Below, piece by piece: positions 8,273 to 16,011 of a DNA stretch of 64,000 bases; within the stretch, counting starts at the first letter, position 1, and each line of letters starts with the position of its first letter. The position numbers and the translations under genes are program-made. Origin of the DNA: Candidatus Stramentimicrobium fermentans (GTDB lineage Bacteria; Atribacterota; Phoenicimicrobiia; Phoenicimicrobiales; Stramentimicrobiaceae); contig JAAYOB010000017.1 of the NCBI GenBank assembly GCA_012520575.1, positions 22,832-86,831 on the forward strand, written 5' to 3'. Below the pieces are notes generated by a model that did no database searches, was not told the origin of the DNA, and saw only the letters and a program-made list of their open reading frames with translations.

Positions 8273-9250
8273 ATGAGGAAAATAACATTTGCCCAAGCCT
8301 TAAATGAGGCCTTACACGAAGAAATGATGAGAGATGAGAAGGTTTTTATTTATGGTCAAGATGTGGCAGTTGTGGGTGGACTTTGGAAAGTAACAACAGG
8401 GCTGTTGGATAAATTTGGTCCAGATAGGGTTAAGGACACACCGCTTTCTGAAGCAGCAATGGCAGGTATGGCAGTGGGTGCTGCTATTACCGGCACTAGA
8501 CCCATAGTTGAAATAATGTTCGCAGATTTTTTAGCAGTATGTTTTGATGAAGTTTATAATAAAGCAGCAAAATGGCGTTATGTTCATGGTGGGATGTTTG
8601 AAGTGCCACTAGTAATCAGGTCTTCCATGGGAGCAACCTTTGGAGGCAGTGCTGAGCATGCCCAGTGCAATGAAGCATTATTTATGCATACTCCTGGCAT
8701 AAAAATTGTTCTTCCTTCAACTCCTTATGATGCAAAGGGCTTGTTAAAAACAGCAATACGTGACAATAATCCAGTACTCTTTTTTGAGCACCGAGCTTTG
8801 TATAATACAAAAGGAGAGGTTCCAGAAGAAGAATATACTATTCCATTCGGAAAAGCTGAGATTAAAAAACAAGGAGAAGATATCACAGTAGTAGCAACTT
8901 CCAGAATGGTAAGCAGATCTTTAAGTGCAGCAGAAGATTTAAAAAAAGAAGGAATCAATATCGAAGTTATTGATCCAAAAACCATTGTACCACTTGACAT
9001 CGAAGCAATCAACCAATCGGTTAAAAAAACCGGTCACTTAGTTATAGTAGAAGAAGGGAATAGAACAGGAGGGGTTGGTGCAGAAATAACTGCTTTAGTT
9101 CAAGAAAATGTTTTCGACTTTCTCAAAAAACCTATATTGAGAATTTCTAGCTTAGATGTACCAATACCCTTTAATGACAATCTGAAAAATATGGTTATTC
9201 CAAGCACAACCAAGATTGTCGAAGAAATTAAAACATTAATTAAAAAATAA
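8273..9250 (+). CDS. 2-oxoacid dehydrogenase E1 component, beta subunit
   Basis: A 325-residue protein collinear with PDH, BCKDH and acetoin dehydrogenase beta chains. It starts at ATG after GGAG. Visible features are FAQALNEALHEEM at the N-terminus, DTPLSEAAMAGMAVGAA (with the Glu that activates ThDP), the SEHAQ segment of the active site, and the C-terminal transketolase-like domain (VVIDPKT-like and GHLVIVEEG segments). It is separated from E1 alpha by 73 AT-rich bases and from the lipoyl protein by 32. It assembles with E1 alpha as an alpha2-beta2 enzyme. All key residues I can place look intact, in contrast to the changed ThDP loop of the alpha subunit. Confidence 0.9.
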   Translation: MRKITFAQALNEALHEEMMRDEKVFIYGQDVAVVGGLWKVTTGLLDKFGPDRVKDTPLSEAAMAGMAVGAAITGTRPIVEIMFADFLAVCFDEVYNKAAKWRYVHGGMFEVPLVIRSSMGATFGGSAEHAQCNEALFMHTPGIKIVLPSTPYDAKGLLKTAIRDNNPVLFFEHRALYNTKGEVPEEEYTIPFGKAEIKKQGEDITVVATSRMVSRSLSAAEDLKKEGINIEVIDPKTIVPLDIEAINQSVKKTGHLVIVEEGNRTGGVGAEITALVQENVFDFLKKPILRISSLDVPIPFNDNLKNMVIPSTTKIVEEIKTLIKK

Positions 9251-9282
9251 ATATTTTTGAAAACTAAAAAGGAGGAAAGAAA

Positions 9283-9546
9283 ATGTTTACCGAAGTGTTA
9301 ATGCCTAAGGGTTCTCCAGATATGGAGACAGGTGTCATAATTAAATGGGAAAAAAAGGAAGGTGCAGCAGTAGAAAAAGCTGAAGAAATTGCCAATGTAG
9401 AAACAGACAAAGCAGTAGTTGTTGTAGAGGCGCCTTGTTCTGGAATATTAAATATTTTAGCGCAAGAAGGGGAAGAGGTGCCAGTTGGCAATGTTATTGG
9501 AGCAATTTATGATTCTAAAGATGAGTATGAGAAAAGCTTGAGATAA
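9283..9546 (+). CDS. Stand-alone lipoyl-domain protein
   Basis: An 87-residue protein that is essentially one lipoyl/biotinyl domain. The start follows a perfect AAGGAGG. The modification site is Lys43 in NVETDKAVV, the standard ETDKA context for lipoylation. PKGSPDMETGVIIKW and EGEEVPVGNVIGAI are the flanking strands. It would be the swinging arm that carries the acyl group from E1 to E2. In ordinary enzymes this domain is fused to E2; here it is a separate gene and the next frame encodes the catalytic core. Between them are several stop codons in all frames and a fresh ribosome-binding site, so the split is not a single frameshift. Confidence 0.9.
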   Translation: MFTEVLMPKGSPDMETGVIIKWEKKEGAAVEKAEEIANVETDKAVVVVEAPCSGILNILAQEGEEVPVGNVIGAIYDSKDEYEKSLR

Positions 9547-9602
9547 TCAATAAATAACATAATAAAATAGAATGAAAATATACTGCAGGAGTATTAATAA
9601 GG

Positions 9603-10325
9603 ATGGAAGCAGAGTCTAAGGAAGTAAAGTTAAGCCCTCTTAGAAAAGCAATGATAAGAAATTTTCATTGGAGTAATCAAGTTGCAGCTCAGTCCACTGT
9701 TGGTATCGAAATAAATATGTCGAATTTTTTAAATGTTAAAAAAGAACTGGATCCTTTATGTCTAAACAATTATCATTTAAAACTTACGTTTCTACCCCTT
9801 TTGGTTTATTCAATAGCTAGAACGCTAAACAAACACCCTGCTCTTAATGTAGCATTAGATTTAGAAAATAATTCTATAATCCGTCATGCAGATATTAACA
9901 TTGGCTTTGCCGTGGCTATTCAAAGAAGAGGAATGTCAGGTATTTTGGTACCAGTAATAACCCAAGCTAACAAAAAAACATTAAGAGAAATGATTTCTTT
10001 GATCAAAGATTTGAGCGAAAAGGCGATTCAGGGCTCTATCACACCTGAAGAAATGAAAGGAGGAACGTTCTCTGTTTCAAGTGTAGGCAGCTATGCTGTA
10101 GACTTCATCCAACCACTCTTAACTTATCCGGAAGGAGCTATTCTGGGAATTACGCGCGCTAAAGATAAGCCAATAGTCGAAAAAGGGAAAATAATCATTG
10201 CTCCAATGGCTAATTTCATTATTACAGTTGACCATAGGATAATAGACGGTGTTCCCACCTATGAATTTTTGACAGATCTTAAGAACTACATTGAAAATTT
10301 CAATAAAGTGGAAATTGTTTTTTAA
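9603..10325 (+). CDS. Lipoyl-less E2 acyltransferase core
   Basis: A 240-residue 2-oxoacid dehydrogenase acyltransferase catalytic domain. It transfers the acyl group from lipoamide to CoA. The start ATG follows AGGAG by about 10 bases. SPLRKAMIRNF opens the domain, GGTFSVSSVGS and PEGAILGITR are conserved core strands, and DHRIIDG (210-216) carries catalytic His211 and Asp215. There is neither a lipoyl domain nor a recognisable peripheral-subunit-binding domain. The lipoyl arm is the preceding gene, and how E1 and E3 dock is unclear. The acyl specificity cannot be read directly, but the downstream phosphotransbutyrylase/butyrate kinase pair suggests a short- or branched-chain acyl-CoA. Confidence 0.88.
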   Translation: MEAESKEVKLSPLRKAMIRNFHWSNQVAAQSTVGIEINMSNFLNVKKELDPLCLNNYHLKLTFLPLLVYSIARTLNKHPALNVALDLENNSIIRHADINIGFAVAIQRRGMSGILVPVITQANKKTLREMISLIKDLSEKAIQGSITPEEMKGGTFSVSSVGSYAVDFIQPLLTYPEGAILGITRAKDKPIVEKGKIIIAPMANFIITVDHRIIDGVPTYEFLTDLKNYIENFNKVEIVF

Positions 10326-10462
10326 TCTAGCTGGAATTCTGCATTTTTTAGAGTGTAGGAATCAATAAGAGAATATATTAGAGTAGCAAGTATAGGATTT
10401 TTAGGAAGGAGAGAAATAATATTCTAAAAAGATTTTTACCAAAAATCATAAATAAAAGAGAA

Positions 10463-11806
10463 TTGTCAAGCCATGGCTGTAAAAGTGGTAGAAAAATAGC
10501 CCTTGATATTATAGAGAAGACTCTGAATGAGATAAATCCATATAATGAAGTTTTGGAAAATATTAGATTTCAGGATAATATCCTTGCCGTCGATACGGAG
10601 CTAGAAACTATTACATTTGATTTAAAAAAGATAAATAATATTTTTGTGTTAGGTGGTGGCAAAGGTTCCCTATTAAGTGCATTAGCCCTAAATAAGGTTC
10701 TGGGAGATAAAATTACTGAAAGTATTATTGCAGTTAAAGGTATTGAATCGCAAAAAATTGATAAAATAGATATTATTAAAACTGGGCATCCCTTGCCAGA
10801 TGATGGAAGTATTAAAGCTGCAAAAGAAATAATAAGAATAGCCAATTTAGCAACAGAGAATGATTTAGTATTTTTTATTGGCTCTAGCGGTACGTCTTCA
10901 ATGATTAGCCTCCCTGTAGAAAGTGTTTCTTTGAAAGATATGCAAATCCTATATAATTTATTGCTTAATAATATCAATAATATACAAGAAATAAACTGTG
11001 TGCGTAAGCATATTTCTTTAATTTCAGGCGGTCGCTTAGGTCAGTACATTTCTCCGGGAATTATTTTAAATTTTCAGCCTGGGAATAAAAAGGAACAATT
11101 TAAAACAATGCCATGGCCCGACTTAATTTGGGAAGATCCTACTACTTTTCAGGATGCAATCTTTGTTTTAAAAAAATATCATATTTGGGAAGATACACCT
11201 ATTTCAATAAAAAAGCACTTGTCCGAAGGAGTAGAAGGAAAACAACAGGAAACTGTTAAAAATATAGGTCCACTTAAAGTATATAATATTCCAATGAGCT
11301 ATAGATATAGTGCTTGCATTGCGGCAAAAAGGATTGCCGAGGAACTTGGCTACAATGCAATGATTTTATCAACAATGTTAGAGGGCGAAAGTAAAGAAGT
11401 AGGAATAGCTTTAGCCAGTATTGCTAAAGACATTGTGAAGTTCAATCATCCTATAAAGCCACCCTGTGTATTAATTGCAGGTGGAGAAACATCGGTTAAA
11501 GTTACTAATAAAGATGGTAAAGGTGGCAGAAACCAAGAATTTGTTTTAGGGTTAGCTGGTAATATTTCCGGTTACAACATAACTGTTGCGGCAATTGATT
11601 CTGAAGGAACTGACGGTCCCACTCAAGTTGCTGGTGGAATTGCCGATGGTGGCACTGCAAAAACATGTCTAGAAAAAAATATAGATCTTTTTGGGCAGTT
11701 AAATAAGAATAACTCTTTTTATGTATTAGATAGTTTGCAAGACCATATAATAACAGGGCCCACAAATGTTGCTGTGCAAAGCATAAAAATAGTGGTTGTG
11801 CAGTAA
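10463..11806 (+). CDS. Glycerate 2-kinase-like (MOFRL/GckA) protein, divergent
   Basis: About 447 residues, the usual length for MOFRL-type glycerate kinases, which phosphorylate D-glycerate to 2-phosphoglycerate. Conserved pieces are GHPLPDDGS, INCVRKH-x8-GGRLG (with the catalytic-type lysine), GGETSVKV, GGRNQEFVLG and SEGTDGPTQVAGG. Two normally invariant regions differ: the LISGGGSAL loop is FIGSSGTSS, and the ASGPT loop is replaced by an unrelated stretch near residues 208-223. The TTG at 10463 lacks a good ribosome site; an in-frame ATT at 10421 lies 9 bases behind AGGAAGGAG and may be the real start. It is followed by an enolase paralogue, so it probably phosphorylates a substituted glycerate rather than glycerate itself. 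That is inference. Confidence 0.78.
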   Translation: MSSHGCKSGRKIALDIIEKTLNEINPYNEVLENIRFQDNILAVDTELETITFDLKKINNIFVLGGGKGSLLSALALNKVLGDKITESIIAVKGIESQKIDKIDIIKTGHPLPDDGSIKAAKEIIRIANLATENDLVFFIGSSGTSSMISLPVESVSLKDMQILYNLLLNNINNIQEINCVRKHISLISGGRLGQYISPGIILNFQPGNKKEQFKTMPWPDLIWEDPTTFQDAIFVLKKYHIWEDTPISIKKHLSEGVEGKQQETVKNIGPLKVYNIPMSYRYSACIAAKRIAEELGYNAMILSTMLEGESKEVGIALASIAKDIVKFNHPIKPPCVLIAGGETSVKVTNKDGKGGRNQEFVLGLAGNISGYNITVAAIDSEGTDGPTQVAGGIADGGTAKTCLEKNIDLFGQLNKNNSFYVLDSLQDHIITGPTNVAVQSIKIVVVQ

Positions 11807-11843
11807 AAGTATTTATTTGAAACAATGTAAAAAGGTTTTTTAA

Positions 11844-13106
11844 ATGGATAAAATAAAAAAAGTAACGGCTAGAGAGATACTATCTTTAATGGCATTACCG
11901 ACAATTGAGGTTGAAATTGAAACAGAAAGTGGAACCATTGGCAGGGCAGCTGTCGATATCGGAACCTCAATAGGTAAGTATGAAGCTCTAACGCTATTTG
12001 ATGGCGGAAAAAGGCTTTTTGGTCAAGGAAATCTTAAAGCGGTTCAAGCTGTCAATGAAAAAATTGCTCCTCAATTAATCGGATTGGAAATTACGGAACA
12101 AAAGACTATTGATAGTATAATGCTCGAATTGGATGGTACACCCAACAAAAATAATTTAGGTGGAAATTCATTGCTAGGTGTGTCTATGGCAATAGCAAAA
12201 ACGGCAGCCATGTCATTACGAGTACCTCTGCACAAGTACTTATGCCCTGATAATAAAGAGTATATGATCCCTGTTCCTATTTTTGTTATGATTCACGGTG
12301 GCGTTGGATTTGCTAATCAACTTGCATTGGAAGATTTTTGTATAATTCCCACAGGTTTTAATACTTTTAAAGAAGCTATAGAAAGTGGAATTGAAATATA
12401 CTATAAACTTTATGATTTGTTGAAGGATAAACATTTGGTAGCCCCGGGGATTACTTTTGTGCCACAAATGAGTAAAACACGGGAAGTTTTAGACTGTTTA
12501 TTAAAGTCTATCAAACTATGTGGGTATCAGGAAAACTATACTTTAGGTTTAGACGCCGCAGCAACAGAATGTTTTAATGCTAACCAGGGAACGTATAATA
12601 TAGACCAAGAGGAAATGGATAAGTCGCAAACAGTAGATTTTTATAAGAAAATAATAAAGGAATATCCAATTTTTTATTTAGAGGACCCTTTTGATGAAGA
12701 AGACATTGAAAGTTACCAAAAAATACAGCATAACGGTATTCAAATTGTTGGAGATGATTTAATTGCCTCTAATAAACAAAGATTAAAGATGTCTTCTGAT
12801 TTAAAATTAATAAACAGTACTGTATTAAAGCCAAATCAAATTGGAACAATTACAGAATTATTGGAAATTGCTAAATATGCAAACCAGAATAATATTGACA
12901 TTATTTCATCAATCAGAAGTAAAAGTACAAATGAACTTTTTTTGGCTGATTTTTCCATTGCAGTAAATGCTGTCCAAATTAAGGCAGGGTGTGTAGTTGG
13001 ATACCCTGCAACGGGGATATACAATAGATTCCTTGAAATAGAAGATAAAAATAAATATAAATATCAAGGACCATTTTTAAAAAATAAATATTCATTATTA
13101 ACATAG
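11844..13106 (+). CDS. Enolase paralogue, non-canonical (copy 1)
   Basis: 420 residues, collinear with enolase from the N-terminal REI segment to the C-terminal NRFLEIE. Kept: metal ligands Asp237 (GLDAAAT), Glu280 (YLEDPF) and Asp304 (VGDDL), catalytic-base Lys329 (LKPNQIGT) and Arg358-Ser359. Lost or changed: the GDEGGYAP loop with the catalytic Glu is GITFVPQMS, the NGGEHADN loop with the active-site His is HGGVGFANQ, the QEFM Glu is Asp164, and SHRSGE is SIRSKS. The fold, metal site and base are therefore retained while the PEP/2-PGA-specific general acid machinery is not. It lies 37 bases after the glycerate-kinase-like gene, suggesting dehydration (or another proton-abstraction reaction) on its product. 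It is unlikely to be the cell's glycolytic enolase. Confidence 0.85.
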   Translation: MDKIKKVTAREILSLMALPTIEVEIETESGTIGRAAVDIGTSIGKYEALTLFDGGKRLFGQGNLKAVQAVNEKIAPQLIGLEITEQKTIDSIMLELDGTPNKNNLGGNSLLGVSMAIAKTAAMSLRVPLHKYLCPDNKEYMIPVPIFVMIHGGVGFANQLALEDFCIIPTGFNTFKEAIESGIEIYYKLYDLLKDKHLVAPGITFVPQMSKTREVLDCLLKSIKLCGYQENYTLGLDAAATECFNANQGTYNIDQEEMDKSQTVDFYKKIIKEYPIFYLEDPFDEEDIESYQKIQHNGIQIVGDDLIASNKQRLKMSSDLKLINSTVLKPNQIGTITELLEIAKYANQNNIDIISSIRSKSTNELFLADFSIAVNAVQIKAGCVVGYPATGIYNRFLEIEDKNKYKYQGPFLKNKYSLLT

Positions 13107-13121
13107 ATAAAGGGGGACTGT

Positions 13122-13943
13122 ATGAGACTACTTGAGGGGAAAGTTGCCATCATAACTGGCGGGGGAAGTGGAATTGGTAAAGGTATTGCTGAGGTGTTTG
13201 CACGTGAAAATGCAAGCTTAGTTATTACAGGGATTGATTTCCTGGACACATCTGATAATCATTGCGAAAGCAAACAAATTGATGGCTATAAAAATGCTGT
13301 TAGCTTTGTTCAAGAATTAACAGAAATGGGTATTAAAGCCATAGCGCTAGAATCGAATGTTACTTTATGGAATGATGTTCAAAAAATGGTAGATGAAACT
13401 ATGAATACTTTTGGGAAAATAGATATTTTAGTTAACAATGCCGGGATTGCTACTAGAAACAGACTAGAGGATTTAAGTGAACAGGAATGGGATAATTTAA
13501 TGGAAGTTAATAGTAAGGGTGTTTTTCTATGTTGCAAAGCGGTTGTTCCAATTATGAAAAAAAATCGAACTGGAAAAATAATAAACATAGCCTCTGTTTC
13601 TGGAAAAAGAGGTTATCCCGGACAAAGCCACTATTGCGCATCAAAGTTCGCAGTAGTCGGATTTACTAATGCCATAGCAATGGAATTGGCGCCGGATAAT
13701 ATTAATGTGAATGCTATTTGTCCTGGCATTGTAGCAACAAGAATGTGGGAATATTCAAGAAAAAAGAAAGCATTGCCTGGTGAAGATGGAGAGGCTGCCT
13801 TTCAAAGAACCGTGAAAGAGGGAATCCCTCTAGGTGTACCGCAAACGCCTGCAGCTATTGGTGAAACTGCATTATTTTTGGCTTTATCAGAGCACATTAC
13901 TGGCCAGGCTATAAATGTTGATGGGGGAATGGTTTTTCCATAA
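13122..13943 (+). CDS. SDR-family oxidoreductase
   Basis: A 273-residue classical SDR starting at ATG after AAAGGGGG. TGGGSGIGKG is the cofactor loop, NNAGIAT follows, and the catalytic Ser (IASVSG) and Tyr-x3-Lys (SHYCASK) are present. An insertion after the first strands (FLDTSDNHCESKQIDGY) lengthens the cofactor/substrate side, and EYSRKKKALPGEDGEA forms a longer substrate lid, as in sorbitol- or gluconate-type SDRs. It is only 15 bases after the enolase paralogue and 30 before butyrate kinase, so it is clearly part of the operon. It probably oxidises a hydroxyl of the acid substrate. The insertions separate it from the SDR at 6427, so the two probably do different steps. Confidence 0.88.
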   Translation: MRLLEGKVAIITGGGSGIGKGIAEVFARENASLVITGIDFLDTSDNHCESKQIDGYKNAVSFVQELTEMGIKAIALESNVTLWNDVQKMVDETMNTFGKIDILVNNAGIATRNRLEDLSEQEWDNLMEVNSKGVFLCCKAVVPIMKKNRTGKIINIASVSGKRGYPGQSHYCASKFAVVGFTNAIAMELAPDNINVNAICPGIVATRMWEYSRKKKALPGEDGEAAFQRTVKEGIPLGVPQTPAAIGETALFLALSEHITGQAINVDGGMVFP

Positions 13944-13973
13944 AATAAAAAAATAAAAAGGACTTTAGGAAAT

Positions 13974-15029
13974 ATGTTGAAAATATTAACTATAAATCCC
14001 GGTTCAACTTCCACTAAAATAGCAATCTATGAAAATAAAAATTGCATTGAGAATCACTCTATTTTACATAATCAAAAAGTACTTGATATGCCCCTATTCC
14101 CAGATCAACTAATTTATCGGCAAAAAGAAATTACGGAGTACCTACAAAAAAGATCACATGCAATCGAAACAATTGATGCATTAGCTGTCAGAGGGGGACG
14201 ATTAAAACCTTTGAGCTCCGGAGTGTACTCTGTTAATGAAGCAATGGTCAAAGATGCAGAAGCTGGTTTACAAGGTTCACATCCCGCAAATTTAGCCGTA
14301 GTGATGGCATGGGACTTATTTAAAAAATATAAAATACCAGCTTATACTGTTGATCCAATTAGTGTTGATGAATTAGAAGATTTTGTTAGAATAACAGGGA
14401 TAAAAGGTATACAGAGGAACTGTCTTTCCCACGCCTTGAATATGAAAGCTGTTGCCAAAAAGGCTGCATACGATATAGGTAAGCCATATGAAGAATCTAA
14501 TTTTATCATTGCTCATTTGGGTGGAGGAGGCTCCATTGGTGCCCATAAAAAAGGCAGGATGGTAGATGTCTATAACAGTGATAAAGAGGGTCCTTTTTCA
14601 GTTGAAAGAGCAGGAAACCTACCTTCGTTAGACCTTATTAGCTATCTTAATGAAGGAAAGCGATCTTTTGCACAATCTATAGATGAAATTACTCATAAAT
14701 CAGGATTGTACAGCTATTTTGAGTCGCGTGATATGGCACATATTGAAGTCCAGTCTAAAAATGATAAAAAGTTAGCCATTATACTGCAGGCGTATATCTA
14801 TAATATTTCTAAGTACGTTTGCAGTCTTCTACCCATACTTAATGGTGACTTAGATGCTGTGATTCTGACAGGGGGAGTTTGTCACTCTAGCTTTATCCAA
14901 GAAATGTTGAATGAAAAACTCAGTTTTTTGGGGAAAATTATGTTTTATCCTGGTGAGTTTGAAAACGAATCACTAGCTCACAATGTTTTTTTAGCCATAA
15001 AAGGAGATATTATAATAAATGAATATTAA
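13974..15029 (+). CDS. buk: Butyrate kinase
   Basis: A 351-residue ASKHA-fold acyl kinase that makes ATP from acyl phosphate and ADP. The N-terminal NPGSTSTKIA phosphate loop, AVRGGRLKPL and AHLGGGGSIGAHKKGR are standard butyrate kinase motifs, and VDPISVDEL is typical of this family rather than acetate kinase. It starts after AGGA and overlaps the phosphotransbutyrylase gene by 11 bases. Together these two enzymes convert an acyl-CoA to free acid and ATP. Enzymes of this family also accept isobutyrate, valerate and related acids. No butyrate-forming beta-oxidation genes are nearby, so the acyl-CoA most likely comes from the 2-oxoacid dehydrogenase in the same operon. Confidence 0.9.
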   Translation: MLKILTINPGSTSTKIAIYENKNCIENHSILHNQKVLDMPLFPDQLIYRQKEITEYLQKRSHAIETIDALAVRGGRLKPLSSGVYSVNEAMVKDAEAGLQGSHPANLAVVMAWDLFKKYKIPAYTVDPISVDELEDFVRITGIKGIQRNCLSHALNMKAVAKKAAYDIGKPYEESNFIIAHLGGGGSIGAHKKGRMVDVYNSDKEGPFSVERAGNLPSLDLISYLNEGKRSFAQSIDEITHKSGLYSYFESRDMAHIEVQSKNDKKLAIILQAYIYNISKYVCSLLPILNGDLDAVILTGGVCHSSFIQEMLNEKLSFLGKIMFYPGEFENESLAHNVFLAIKGDIIINEY

Positions 15030-15897
15030 CACCATCTCTTTTGATTTTATTAAAAAACAAGCAGAAAAAAAACAATCAAATATTAGAATTATTCTTGTTT
15101 GTCCAGATGATTCATTACTAAATGCTGCAGAGCTTGCAAAGAAAAATAACATAGCCCAATTTATTGTTATTGACACTAAAAAAAACAAACTGAGAGATAC
15201 AATAATTGCTGAAAACTATGAAGAAGTAATGCGAAAAGTAGCTAGTCTTATTCTAAAAGGGGAAGCAGACACCATGGCTAAGGGCTTAATTAATACATCA
15301 ATATTTCTGAAGGAAATAATTCATTCAAAAATTAGCAACCAACTTTTAACTCATACCTCTATTGTTGAACTTAAAGATTCAAAAAAAATTTTCATTATTT
15401 CTGACGGCACCGTTATTCCTAATCCAACGCTGGAGCAAAAAGTTACAATTATAGAAAATTCAATTAAATGTGCCAATATCATGGGGATAGAAACCCCAAA
15501 GATTGCTCTCTTAAGTGCAAATGAATTAATTTTAAGAGGAATAGAATCAGGTTATGACTGTGCTATATTGAGCAAGATGGCTGAGAGGGGACAGATAAAT
15601 AAAAAGAAAATTGTTTTAGATGGACCAATGTCTTTAGATACTGCAGTATCAGAGGAGGCAGCAAACAATAAGAAACTTTCGTTTGCATTTAAACCACCTG
15701 CCGATATTCTAATAACCCCTAATTTGGAAAACGGAGCTTTTTTGATCAAGGCAGCTGTCTATATGGGAGGGGCTAAAGTAGCTGGGTTGCTGTGGGGAGC
15801 AAGCTATCCAATAATATTAACTTCGAGAGCAGATTCTGAGGAAGCTAAATATATATCTATTTGTTTATGTAGTTTAGCAAAAAGTAAAATTCAATGA
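15019..15897 (+). CDS. ptb: Phosphate butyryltransferase
   Basis: A 292-residue phosphotransacylase of the Ptb/Pta fold that converts acyl-CoA and phosphate into acyl phosphate and CoA. GEADTMAKGLINTS near residue 85, LLTHTSIVEL, ISDGTVIPNP and DGPMSLDTAVS are conserved in the family. The start ATG lies within the last codons of butyrate kinase, so the two are translationally coupled. It closes the first half of the island; the regulator follows after about 110 bases. Its length fits phosphotransbutyrylase rather than a long acetyl phosphotransferase. Substrate breadth in this family means propionyl-, butyryl- or branched acyl-CoA are all possible. Confidence 0.88.
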   Translation: MNINTISFDFIKKQAEKKQSNIRIILVCPDDSLLNAAELAKKNNIAQFIVIDTKKNKLRDTIIAENYEEVMRKVASLILKGEADTMAKGLINTSIFLKEIIHSKISNQLLTHTSIVELKDSKKIFIISDGTVIPNPTLEQKVTIIENSIKCANIMGIETPKIALLSANELILRGIESGYDCAILSKMAERGQINKKKIVLDGPMSLDTAVSEEAANNKKLSFAFKPPADILITPNLENGAFLIKAAVYMGGAKVAGLLWGASYPIILTSRADSEEAKYISICLCSLAKSKIQ

Positions 15898-15929
15898 TTA
15901 ATAGAATTCTTAAGTTAATATTAAGAAAA

Positions 15930-15958
15930 TTGACAATATTGATATAAAATGATAGATT
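15930..15958 (+). promoter_or_regulatory. Putative promoter of the DeoR-type regulator
   Basis: TTGACA (15930-15935) is followed after 17 bases by TAGATT (15953-15958). The -10 match is modest. The 15-base operator copy lies inside the spacer, so the regulator would repress itself. Confidence 0.45.
15940..15954 (+). promoter_or_regulatory. Putative DeoR-family operator (copy 2)
   Basis: TGATATAAAATGATA, identical to 6374-6388, with TGATA direct repeats one helical turn apart. It sits between the -35 and -10 boxes of the regulator promoter, which is a position where binding would give autoregulation. Confidence 0.5.
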
Positions 15959-16011
15959 ATATTGTAATATATTAAAAGATAACAATTTTATAGATATAAT
16001 TGGAGTTAAAA

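Noticed and set aside
9546-9603. Frameshift or assembly error splitting one E2 gene into lipoyl and core parts
   Set aside because: Several stops in all frames and a proper AGGAG site before the core argue for two real genes; no single indel would join them.
11844-13106. Annotation as glycolytic enolase (eno)
   Set aside because: Two invariant active-site loops are missing in this copy and in the 23672 copy; a glycolytic gene must lie elsewhere.
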